Below, in pieces: positions 1-6,664 of a DNA stretch of 8,412 bases (the stretch's first letter is position 1; every line of letters begins with the position of its first letter). Source of the DNA: Bacteroidota bacterium. Its GTDB lineage: Bacteria > Bacteroidota > Bacteroidia > Cytophagales > Hymenobacteraceae. The stretch is from the NCBI GenBank assembly GCA_023424725.1, contig JAFADQ010000213.1:1-8412 (forward strand), read 5' to 3'. Position numbers and translations under genes: made by a program. The notes beneath the pieces were generated by a model, which saw only the letters and a list, made by a program, of their open reading frames with translations, was not told where the DNA came from and ran no database searches.

Positions 1-580
1 CCTTAAGGTCGTGCGAAGCGGTGTAAATAAAATTATCGAGGTCGTTGTTGATGCGCATCAGCTCCTGGGTACGCTCTTCTACCCGTTTCTCCAGCTTCTG
101 GTTCAGCTCCGATGCATACTTATTTGCCTCTTCCAGCTCTTTTTTCTGTCTGTAAAAACGCACGAACGCCGCTACCTTGCTTTTGGTGATGAACGGGTGC
201 AGCGGCTTAAACAAAAAGTCTATCGCGCCTGCCTGAAAGCCCTCTACCATATTAGAGGTGTCCTGATCTATGGCGGTAACAAAAATGATCGGGATATCGC
301 GGGTTTTAGAAGTGTTGTGCAGGTATTGGGCCACTTCGTAGCCGTTCATGCCGGGCATCTGCACATCCAGCATTATCAGGGCGAGCTCTTCTTTTAACGC
401 AATTTTTAGCGCTTCTTCGCCGGAGGTAGCAAAAATGTATTTTATATTATGGTCCTCGCCGGCAAGCAGGCTCTCAAGGCTTATCAGGTTCTCGGGCCGG
501 TCGTCTACCAGCAGAACTTTTGCCTCGTAAGTAGTACTATTTTCTTGCACAGCGTGGTCCGTATAGGGTGTCAGCATCAT
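1..580 (-). CDS. Hybrid histidine kinase with N-terminal receiver domain (partial, C-terminus outside window)
   Basis: The first 193 residues are visible. Residues about 20-140 form a response-regulator receiver: acidic pair D26/D27, phospho-acceptor D72 in IMLDVQMPGMNG, T102, and K125-P126. A short coiled coil follows (about 145-180, including RVEERTQEL), then the start of a HisKA domain, NFIYTASHDLK, with the expected phospho-accepting H190. The window ends three residues later, so the rest of HisKA and the ATPase domain must lie to the left. No membrane segment is seen, so this part is cytoplasmic. The family receives phosphate on the receiver and signals through its own kinase core. The start is the ATG at 580, which overlaps the cheB stop as ATGA; a second ATG follows directly at 577. 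The overlap suggests translational coupling to cheB. Inference: the receiver may be a target of the large kinase encoded upstream. Family assignment is firm; partners and output are unknown. Confidence 0.93.
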   Translation of the reverse strand, partial: MMLTPYTDHAVQENSTTYEAKVLLVDDRPENLISLESLLAGEDHNIKYIFATSGEEALKIALKEELALIMLDVQMPGMNGYEVAQYLHNTSKTRDIPIIFVTAIDQDTSNMVEGFQAGAIDFLFKPLHPFITKSKVAAFVRFYRQKKELEEANKYASELNQKLEKRVEERTQELMRINNDLDNFIYTASHDLK

Positions 581-1140
581 AGTAATGCCAGTAAATACTC
601 TTGTATTTTAGTAACAGTTAATACTTTACAATTCTCTATTAAGCTAATGGCCGATTGCGGCATGGTGGCTACTTCGGCTTCGGCAGGATCCTGCACCAGC
701 GCGATGCCGCCTTTGTCGGCTATTCTTTTAAGGCCGCGGCTGCCGTCTTTGCTCGCGCCGCTTAGCAAAATGCCCGTTGCAGCCTTGCCAAAAACATTAG
801 CGGCACTTGTGAACGATACATCTATGGAAGGTCGGGAAAAATTTTCATATTCCGAAACATCCAGCGAAAACGTAAAATCGCGCTCTATCAGTACGTGGTA
901 ATTGGGCGGCGCAATGTATACAAAACCGGGCTTTATTTCTTCTTTCTCTTCTACTTCGCGTACCTGCAGGCTAAGGCGGCGGGCATAAATTCCGTCCAGG
1001 TCGCTCTCGTAGTTTTTAAGCCGGTGCAGCACCAATAGCACCGGTACCGGGAAACCGGCGGGCAGGTCTTTCAGGATCGATAACGACGCCTGAATTCCTC
1101 CCCACGAACCACCAATCACTATTAGTTTAACCGGTTGCAT
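577..1140 (-). CDS. cheB: Stand-alone CheB-type protein-glutamate methylesterase domain
   Basis: The 187-residue protein spans only the CheB catalytic domain. CheB removes methyl esters from glutamates (and deamidates glutamines) on chemoreceptors in the cytoplasm. The catalytic triad is readable by position and context: S12 in IGGSWGG, H39 in LVLHRL, and D132 in LLSGASKDGSRG, with spacings close to those of enterobacterial CheB. The C-terminal QDPAEAEVATMPQSA stretch (150-164) is also typical. Unlike classical CheB (about 350 residues) it lacks the N-terminal receiver that restrains and activates the enzyme, so control must come from elsewhere. I chose the ATG at 1140 (MQPVKLIVIGGS) because the domain begins right there. 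The frame stays open to 1293, but that extension translates an inverted-repeat arm and shows no family similarity. It lies 331 bp downstream of cheR and overlaps the next kinase gene by 4 nt. No receptor gene is in view. Confidence 0.93.
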   Translation of the reverse strand: MQPVKLIVIGGSWGGIQASLSILKDLPAGFPVPVLLVLHRLKNYESDLDGIYARRLSLQVREVEEKEEIKPGFVYIAPPNYHVLIERDFTFSLDVSEYENFSRPSIDVSFTSAANVFGKAATGILLSGASKDGSRGLKRIADKGGIALVQDPAEAEVATMPQSAISLIENCKVLTVTKIQEYLLALL

Positions 1141-1222
1141 TAGCCTATGTTTTGATGTTGTGCCTTTGTATAAAATTTTTGCTTCCGAAACAGAACAAAC
1201 CAGCAGGTGCCAGAACGAAGGG

Positions 1223-1264
1223 CCTGGCGCAAGGATTTCCTTGTGCCTGCCGCGTGAGCGGCAA
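1223..1264 (+). repeat. Left arm of perfect 42-bp inverted repeat (REP-like, two hairpins)
   Basis: This 42-nt arm is the exact reverse complement of 1353-1394. It holds two adjacent hairpins. Hairpin A is 1226-1235 paired with 1238-1247: 10 bp including one G-U pair, with a 2-nt loop. Hairpin B is 1248-1253 paired with 1258-1263: 6 bp, stem TGCCGC/GCGGCA, with a GTGA loop of GNRA type. This two-palindrome structure in an intergenic gap resembles repetitive extragenic palindromes. Whether further copies exist in the genome cannot be judged here. Confidence 0.85.
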
Positions 1265-1352
1265 CTCGTCAGAACGATCAGCTTCAAGTTCAAACTCTCT
1301 TCTCATTTGCTGTGCCTGAAATTTTAAGAGTAGCACATGGGGAGAGGCTGGT

Positions 1353-1394
1353 TTGCCGCTCACGCGGCAGGCACAAGGAAATCCTTGCGCCAGG
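1353..1394 (-). repeat. Right arm of perfect 42-bp inverted repeat (REP-like, two hairpins)
   Basis: This is the inverted copy of 1223-1264, with no mismatch over 42 nt; identity stops abruptly at both edges. Hairpin B is at 1354-1369 and hairpin A at 1370-1391. In a leftward transcript from the kinase-cheR genes this arm is made first and presents the GUGA loop. The two arms could also pair with each other in a 42-bp stem over an 88-nt loop. No convincing target-site duplication flanks the pair. Confidence 0.85.
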
Positions 1395-1471
1395 GGCGCC
1401 TCCTGTTATTTGATCCTACTCCCGTTATTCGATTCATCCATTCCTTGAAAATAAAATTTACACATGATTCA

Positions 1472-2302
1472 TCAGATGGTTTTGCGATAAATGCGGTTGT
1501 CTTTGTCTGTTAACTGAAACTTGCGGTGCAGCTCCGACATGGCCAGTGTTTCTTTGCGGCCCAGCCCAAGGTAGCCCAAACTTACCAGGCTCTCGTTAAA
1601 TAAATTAAACACCCGCTCCTGCAGTTCTCTATCAAAATAAATAAGTACGTTGCGGCAAAGTATCAGGTGGAACTCGTTAAAAGATGAGTCGGTGGCCAGG
1701 TTGTGCGGGTAAAACACCACGTTTCTGATCAGCGACGAGTTAAATTTCATGCTGCCGTAGTTGCTCACATAATAGCTGGAGAATTCCTTTTTACCGCCCG
1801 CAGCGTAATACCCCGATGTATAGGTAGCAATGTTACTTGCCGGAAATATGCCTTCTTTTGCCTGCCGCAGCACTTTCTGGTTTATATCAGTAGCGTAAAT
1901 TTTTGTCTTGTCCAGCAGGCCTTCTTCCTGCAGCAAAATGCAGAGCGAAAAAAGCTCCTCGCCGGTAGAGCAGCCCGCATCCCAAATTTTTATGTGCGGA
2001 TAGGTGCTTAAAATAGGCAGAACGTTTTGGCGTAATGATAAAAAGAAGCCCGGGTCGCGGAACATCTCCGTAACGTTAACGGTAATTTCCTGCACGAAAT
2101 TCTCGAAATAAGAACTGTCTTTAAACAACAGCGGCCGCAGCACATCTATGCTTTGCACGTTTTTGTTTTGCAGAAACCGCTTTATGCGCCGGTACACCGA
2201 AGCACGCGCGTAGCCCCTGAAATCGTAGCCGTATAAATGGTAAATCTCGCTTATTAGCTCTTCTACCTTTCCCTCAAAAATTACTTCTTCATCAGGCCTC
2301 AT
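1472..2302 (-). CDS. cheR: CheR-type protein-glutamate O-methyltransferase
   Basis: This 276-residue protein is a normal-length CheR. The family transfers methyl groups from S-adenosylmethionine to glutamate side chains of chemoreceptors, in the cytoplasm. Residues about 10-85 form the helical N-terminal domain, ending in ITVNVTEMFRDP (73-84), the CheR signature around R82. The SAM-binding motif is IWDAGCSTGEE (106-116), followed by YATDIN (136-141) with acidic D139, and FHLILCRNVLIYFD (211-224) near the active site. No TPR or receptor-docking tail is present. The ATG at 2302 lies inside the 3' end of the upstream kinase gene; the 11-nt overlap implies co-transcription and probably translational coupling. 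It ends in tandem TGA stops. No methyl-accepting protein is encoded nearby, so the substrate is unknown. Family call is very secure; a classical chemotaxis role is not implied by the context. Confidence 0.96.
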   Translation of the reverse strand: MRPDEEVIFEGKVEELISEIYHLYGYDFRGYARASVYRRIKRFLQNKNVQSIDVLRPLLFKDSSYFENFVQEITVNVTEMFRDPGFFLSLRQNVLPILSTYPHIKIWDAGCSTGEELFSLCILLQEEGLLDKTKIYATDINQKVLRQAKEGIFPASNIATYTSGYYAAGGKKEFSSYYVSNYGSMKFNSSLIRNVVFYPHNLATDSSFNEFHLILCRNVLIYFDRELQERVFNLFNESLVSLGYLGLGRKETLAMSELHRKFQLTDKDNRIYRKTI

Positions 2303-5300
2303 ACAGCCACACGCGCATTAAAGTGAGTAATTTTTCGGTGTCTACCGGTTTGGGTATATAATCCGATGCTCCTGCCTGTATGCATTTCTCTCTGTCTTCT
2401 TTCATGGCCTTGGCCGTGAGCGCTATTACCGGCAATTTCCGGAACTGCGGATTTTGCCTGATACGCGTTATGGCTTCTATTCCATCCATTTCGGGCATCA
2501 TCACATCCATCAGCACCATGTCTATTCCGGGTTCGGATTCAAGCTTGCTCAGCGCCTCTTTGCCGTCGTAAGCTGCTACGATGTTTATCCCATGAAGTTC
2601 GAGCAGGCTGCTGAGCGAGTACACATTGCGCACGTCGTCGTCTACCACCAGTACTTTTTTGCCTTGCAGTATTTCTTCGGGCACGTGCAGCTTCATCCGG
2701 AAATCGTTGCCCAGAGGCAGCTTCTGGTTTACCTTGTGCAGGAACAGTTGCACCTCATCCAGCAGGCGCAAATAAGAATATTCGTTTTTGATGATAACCG
2801 TGTTGGCAAAGCGCTTCAGCTTCTTCTCCTCTTCGTCGCTCAGGTCTTTGCCGGAATAAATAATAATCGGGATTTGTGCTAAGGGTTGCTGACTGCGGAT
2901 CTTTTCCATCCACTCGTAGCCTTTCATGCCGGGCAGGTTCAGGTCCAGAATAATGCAGTCTATCTTGTTTTTTGCCAGTAGTTGCTCCGCTTCTTCGGCA
3001 GAGTAAGCCGAGAGCGATTTTATGTTGTGCGCCAGCAGCAGCTCGGCCACGGCCCTGTTCTCGTTCTCGTTATCTTCTACAATAAGTATAGTTTCTATAG
3101 AGCTGTCGGAAAGGCCTGCAATAGTGGTGAAAGCCGTGTTGAGCATCTCGAGCGTAACCGGTTTTGGCAGGTACTCTTCGTTCTCTACAGAATTGCCGAT
3201 CACCTCTTTATCGTAGGCCGACATTACGTGCACATTTACGTGGCGCAGGTCTTTATCGGCGCGTATCATTCGCAGCACTTCCCAGCCCGAAATATCAGGC
3301 AAATGTATATCCAGCAACACGGCGTCAGGCTTGGTTTCCCGGGCAAGTTTAAAGCCCTCGTTGCCGGTGTAGGCCTGGTGCACGGTAAAATTTTTGGCAT
3401 GCGCGAAATCGGCCAGAATATCGTTAAACGCCTTATCGTCTTCTACAATCAGTACGCATACCTGCTTGTTGCCGGGGCGCGCTTCCAGGTTATCGAAAAC
3501 GGCTTCAGCCATATCGGCAGTGGTGACCGGAGGCGCCGGGGCAGCGCTTGGGTTAGGCGCTGATGCCGTGTTTTTTGGCCCTTGCTGCTGGTCTGTTTGT
3601 TGCAGATTTCGCGGCAGAAACAAGGTAAACGTGCTGCCTTTGCCCGGCTCGCTTTCTACCATTATTTCGCCGCCCAATAAACCGGCCAGCTCGCGGCTGA
3701 TAGCAAGGCCCAAACCGGTGCCGCCAAACTTGCGGGTAGTAGACGAATCGGCTTGCTGAAAGGCCTCAAAAATCAGGTCTAACTTGTCTTTCGGAATGCC
3801 GATGCCGGTATCTTTCACGGCAAAAGCTACAACTTCAGGGCTGGTGCGCAGGCTCTCTGTCCGGAAATTTGGCCGGTCTTTTACTTCTGAAATCTCTACC
3901 TCTACTTTGCCGCCTTCGGGAGTGAACTTAAGCGCGTTGCCTACCAGGTTTTTCAGTACCTGCTCTAACCGGAATTTATCGGTGGTAATAGTCTGGAACG
4001 AGTTAAGTTTGTTACTTTCGGTAAACTGTATTTTCTTGTTTTTGGCAACTTCTGCAAACTGTTTTTCCAGGGCCAGCGCCTTTACCTCAAACTCGGCCAG
4101 CTCCAGGTTTATCATCCCCGATTCTATCTTAGAGAGATCCAGGATCTCGTTTATCAGCTTCAGTAAATCGGCACCCGATTTATGGATTATCTGGGCGTGC
4201 TCGGTTTGTTTTTCGCTTAGGTTACTGCCGGTGTTATCGGCCAGTAGTCGCGACAAAATAAGGATGCTGTTGAGTGGCGTGCGCAGCTCGTGGCTCATGT
4301 TTGCCAGAAACTCGCTTTTGTATTTGCTCACGGTTTCTACCTGCTGCATTTTCAGCTCTATGGCTTCGCGTGCCTCTTCAAGAGCCTTGTTTTTGGTGCC
4401 TATAGCCTCGTATTGTTCCTCGAGTTGCTGCGCTTTTTCTTCCAGCTCCGAGTTTTTTTCCTGCAGCTCTTCCTGGCTTACTTTCAGTTCTTCTTCGCTG
4501 GCTTTTAATTCGGCGTTTACCTGGCGCAACTCTTCCTGCTGGCTCTCCAGCTCTTCGGCCTGGTTTTGGGTTTCGTACAGCAGCTCCTGGGTTTTAAGGT
4601 GCGCGTTTAGCGTGTAAAATGCCAGGGCCAGGCGCTCTCTTATTTCATCGAAATAATTAAGATGTAAAGGTTTATAACTGCCGCGCGTGCAAAGCTCTAT
4701 CGCGCCCACAACTTCTTTGTTATACAGCAGCGGAATAATTACGATAGTAGCGGGCTCTATGTCAGAAAATCCGGTGCGGATATTCAGGTACGGGTTCGGG
4801 ATTTCGCCCAGCACTTTTACTTCGTTTTCGGCTATGGCGAGGCCAATTTTGCCTGCTCCAGGTTTAAAAACGGGCAGCTCGTGCAGCTGGTCTTGTATGC
4901 CATAGCCCGAGGCGGCTTCTAGGGTTCCGGTTTCGGTTTGCAGATATAACACGCCGGCTTCGGAAGAGGTGTATTCGCACAGAAACGAAAGTACTTTTTG
5001 TGAGGTGTTGGTAAGCGTGGTTTCGCCGGAAATGCTGTCGCTAAGGCCCGAAACGCCCGAAAGAATCCAGTTGCGGTTGTTGCTCTCGAGGGTGAGGCTG
5101 CGCAGATTTTCTTTCATGTCGAGGATGGCGTAGGTAAGCACATCGTCGTTGCTTTGCGGCGTTATATCTACATCGTAATTGCCCTGCCCGATGGCCTGCG
5201 CTACTTTGGTAAGCTTTATGTTTTTCTTTATCACCCCTCTGAAAGCGCTTGCTACTTCGCCTATCTCGTCCTGGCTGTTTATGGCAATGGCCACATCGGT

Positions 5301-6329
5301 AGAGCCCATGCGCACGCGGTCGGCGGCAGAGCGCAGGCTGGCCAACGATTTAGAAATTAGGTTGATGATGTATACCGCCAGCGCCACGGCAAGCCCCAGA
5401 ATTAGCAACAGCCCCACAATAAGCCACAGCACGGCCTGCTCTTTTTTAGCGCTTTCGTGGTTTACGTTTTCTATTATCTGCGCCAGAATTCTTTTTTCGG
5501 CCGTTCTGAATGCCTCTACATTTTGGGTGAAAAGCGCGAAAACCTGCCGGACCTGGTAATTGCCCAGGTCTTGCTGCGGATCTTTATCTATGGCCAGCAC
5601 AATGCCAAGCGCTTGTTTGTAAGAATCGGAATTTAGGATAGCCTGCACTTCGTTTGCCTGGCTTTCTGTGGCATACCTTCTGAAGTTGACCAGCGCGCGG
5701 GAGTGGTTTTCGGTAACGGTATGAAACGAGCCAAAGTCCTGATATGAAAGCCGCCCGCCCGGCAAGGCAAGCATAAGCTGGCTGCGTGCGCGGCCGAGCT
5801 GCACTTTGGCATCGGCAAGGGCTCTGAAAGCGGTTAGCTCCCGCGAAATCCCAAAGTTAGAAACCACGGTGGCGTTTTCTTCCAGCCGGGTTAAAAAAGC
5901 GCCGATCATCTGCATAGAAAATGCCCGGAACTCGGGGATATTGATGGTGCCCTGATCGAGGCGGTTGCGATACGTCCGCACCTCTGTCATTAAGGCCAAA
6001 CCCGGAAAAGAACGGTTGTTGGCTGTTAAAAAAAGCTGTAGATTTCGTTCGGCCTCGTCGGTTACGGCACGCTGAGCCCGGGCTTCCATCAACATCTGCT
6101 CGTCGCCGGCGGCGGCCAGTATAATGCGCGCGCGCTCTTTCTGAAACTGGTGCAGCAGCGCCGAAAGATGATCGGCCTCTAATAGCTCTGTTTTAGTTTG
6201 CTGCAGCAGCCGGTTTTCCTGCAGCTCGTGCCGTATGTTTACCGTTACGAAATAAATTAGCGGTAACAGCAGCAGAAACAACAAGAAAAGCAGCTTGTTC
6301 CTGATCTTAAGGTCGCGGAGAAACTTCAT
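2292..6329 (-). CDS. Membrane hybrid histidine kinase with NIT-like sensor, double HAMP, GAF and three receivers
   Basis: Residues are numbered from the ATG at 6329 (1345 aa). A TTG three codons upstream (6338) is also in frame, but the ATG gives a normal start before the membrane segment. TM1 spans about 13-31 and TM2 about 299-325, with an extracytoplasmic helical region between. Residues 59-97 (FQKERARIILAAAGD to AQRAVTDEAERNL) resemble NIT-type nitrate/nitrite-sensing domains. Then come HAMP (about 324-370), a second HAMP-like unit (370-410), GAF (436-577) and a coiled coil of 11 unbroken heptads (590-666). HisKA has H680 in MSHELRTP. The HATPase has N798, DTGIGIP (840-846) and GGTGLGL (869-875). 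A Pro/Ala-rich linker (about 911-950) leads to three receivers with acceptors D1007, D1129 and D1275. Receiver 2 has K1181-N1182 instead of Lys-Pro. It heads the cluster and overlaps cheR. The ligand is inferred only weakly; the kinase call is certain. Confidence 0.95.
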   Translation of the reverse strand: MKFLRDLKIRNKLLFLLFLLLLPLIYFVTVNIRHELQENRLLQQTKTELLEADHLSALLHQFQKERARIILAAAGDEQMLMEARAQRAVTDEAERNLQLFLTANNRSFPGLALMTEVRTYRNRLDQGTINIPEFRAFSMQMIGAFLTRLEENATVVSNFGISRELTAFRALADAKVQLGRARSQLMLALPGGRLSYQDFGSFHTVTENHSRALVNFRRYATESQANEVQAILNSDSYKQALGIVLAIDKDPQQDLGNYQVRQVFALFTQNVEAFRTAEKRILAQIIENVNHESAKKEQAVLWLIVGLLLILGLAVALAVYIINLISKSLASLRSAADRVRMGSTDVAIAINSQDEIGEVASAFRGVIKKNIKLTKVAQAIGQGNYDVDITPQSNDDVLTYAILDMKENLRSLTLESNNRNWILSGVSGLSDSISGETTLTNTSQKVLSFLCEYTSSEAGVLYLQTETGTLEAASGYGIQDQLHELPVFKPGAGKIGLAIAENEVKVLGEIPNPYLNIRTGFSDIEPATIVIIPLLYNKEVVGAIELCTRGSYKPLHLNYFDEIRERLALAFYTLNAHLKTQELLYETQNQAEELESQQEELRQVNAELKASEEELKVSQEELQEKNSELEEKAQQLEEQYEAIGTKNKALEEAREAIELKMQQVETVSKYKSEFLANMSHELRTPLNSILILSRLLADNTGSNLSEKQTEHAQIIHKSGADLLKLINEILDLSKIESGMINLELAEFEVKALALEKQFAEVAKNKKIQFTESNKLNSFQTITTDKFRLEQVLKNLVGNALKFTPEGGKVEVEISEVKDRPNFRTESLRTSPEVVAFAVKDTGIGIPKDKLDLIFEAFQQADSSTTRKFGGTGLGLAISRELAGLLGGEIMVESEPGKGSTFTLFLPRNLQQTDQQQGPKNTASAPNPSAAPAPPVTTADMAEAVFDNLEARPGNKQVCVLIVEDDKAFNDILADFAHAKNFTVHQAYTGNEGFKLARETKPDAVLLDIHLPDISGWEVLRMIRADKDLRHVNVHVMSAYDKEVIGNSVENEEYLPKPVTLEMLNTAFTTIAGLSDSSIETILIVEDNENENRAVAELLLAHNIKSLSAYSAEEAEQLLAKNKIDCIILDLNLPGMKGYEWMEKIRSQQPLAQIPIIIYSGKDLSDEEEKKLKRFANTVIIKNEYSYLRLLDEVQLFLHKVNQKLPLGNDFRMKLHVPEEILQGKKVLVVDDDVRNVYSLSSLLELHGINIVAAYDGKEALSKLESEPGIDMVLMDVMMPEMDGIEAITRIRQNPQFRKLPVIALTAKAMKEDREKCIQAGASDYIPKPVDTEKLLTLMRVWLYEA

Positions 6330-6349
6330 GTAGCGCAAGGTGGTTTAGC

Positions 6350-6357
6350 CAAAGGTA
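6350..6357 (-). promoter_or_regulatory. Candidate Bacteroidota -7 element for the kinase cluster
   Basis: Read on the minus strand this is TACCTTTG, an exact match to the Bacteroidota -7 consensus TAnnTTTG, about 20 nt upstream of the kinase ATG. A TTG at 6372-6370 is only 12 nt upstream of it, shorter than the usual 17-23 nt, so the -33 half is unsupported. It would give a very short leader. Tentative. Confidence 0.3.
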
Positions 6358-6488
6358 GAGCGAATTTAGCAAGCGCCTGCGGATTTTATGTGCTGGTGCA
6401 TGGTTTTTTGGCCTTTGCAGGGTATGAATACAAGAAATTGTTTATTCAAACCAGCTAAGTTATGCCGGGAAAACCTGGTTATAAAACA

Positions 6489-6522
6489 TTGTAAAATTGA
6501 ATGTTTTTGCATTATAACTTTG
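6489..6522 (+). promoter_or_regulatory. Candidate Bacteroidota promoter for the T9SS-cargo gene
   Basis: TAACTTTG at 6515-6522 matches the -7 consensus TAnnTTTG exactly. TTG at 6489-6491 lies 23 nt upstream, at the upper limit of the accepted TTG-N17-23 spacing. The surrounding sequence is AT-rich. Transcription would start near 6528 and leave a leader of about 135 nt before the ATG at 6665, crossing the sorting-domain remnant. Confidence 0.5.
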
Positions 6523-6572
6523 GTTTGTAGATTTTAAATTTTAGTTTTAAGCTCAATGGTCTGATTTGCCGT

Positions 6573-6611
6573 TTACCTGCGGGCACCAAAAAAGGCGCTA
6601 TTATAGGGTAA
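6573..6611 (+). pseudogene. Possible 3' remnant of a T9SS sorting-domain gene
   Basis: In frame this reads LPAGTKKGAIIG then TAA; the downstream gene ends VPAGTKKLVIIK then TAA. At the DNA level 6574-6614 and 8124-8164 align without gaps at 33 of 41 positions, including the stop codon and the four bases AAAC after it. A stop at 6528-6530 limits the open frame to 26 codons, and its upstream part (about 6531-6572) is only loosely like a sorting domain. The best reading is the leftover end of a related gene, perhaps after recombination in a tandem pair. Chance similarity is less likely but not excluded. Confidence 0.4.
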
Positions 6612-6664
6612 AACTGTTAATAGAATCCGGCCCAGGGGTTTCTTTTCGTCTGTTTTTTATTCTT

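Larger units (their letters stand above)
1141..1471. other. cheR-cheB intergenic region with inverted repeat, no gene
   Basis: The gap breaks an otherwise overlapping gene cluster. Short reading frames exist on the minus strand, but they run through the repeat arms and resemble no protein family. The main content is the 42-bp inverted repeat at 1223-1264 and 1353-1394, with an 88-bp spacer (1265-1352). I found no TAnnTTTG motif on the minus strand between 1141 and 1471 and none on either strand of the spacer, so an independent cheB promoter is not evident. cheR ends in tandem stops (TGATGA) at the right edge. Confidence 0.7.
6330..6664. other. Divergent intergenic region between kinase cluster and T9SS-cargo gene
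   Basis: These 335 bp lie between genes transcribed away from each other. They hold a candidate minus-strand promoter (6350-6357), a candidate plus-strand promoter (6489-6522) and a short remnant resembling a T9SS sorting-domain 3' end (6573-6611). The section 6361-6480 shows no further structure I can name. The centre, around 6480-6550, is clearly AT-rich compared with the flanking genes. Confidence 0.6.

Noticed and set aside
1141..1293. N-terminal extension of CheB to an ATG at 1293
   Set aside because: The added 51 residues translate an inverted-repeat arm, while the conserved CheB fold begins exactly at the ATG at 1140.
1145..1363. Open frame of 72 codons on the minus strand in the cheR-cheB gap
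   Set aside because: It consists largely of translated repeat arm and spacer, overlaps the cheB start region, and shows no recognisable domain or start signal.
1223..1394. Insertion sequence or CRISPR-like array
   Set aside because: There is no transposase frame, no clear target-site duplication, and only two inverted copies with no regular spacers.
1431..1473. Direct repeat GATTCATC at 1431-1438 and 1466-1473
   Set aside because: Eight bases only, one copy overlapping the cheR stop; expected by chance and without supporting structure.
3784..4617. 277-codon plus-strand frame inside the large kinase gene
   Set aside because: It is antisense to the conserved HisKA, coiled-coil and HATPase coding region; its serine-rich composition is what the reverse strand of Glu/Leu-rich heptad codons would give.
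6566..6664. N-terminal extension of the T9SS-cargo protein to a TTG at 6566
   Set aside because: It would bury the signal peptide that begins at 6665 and passes through the sorting-domain remnant in a different frame.
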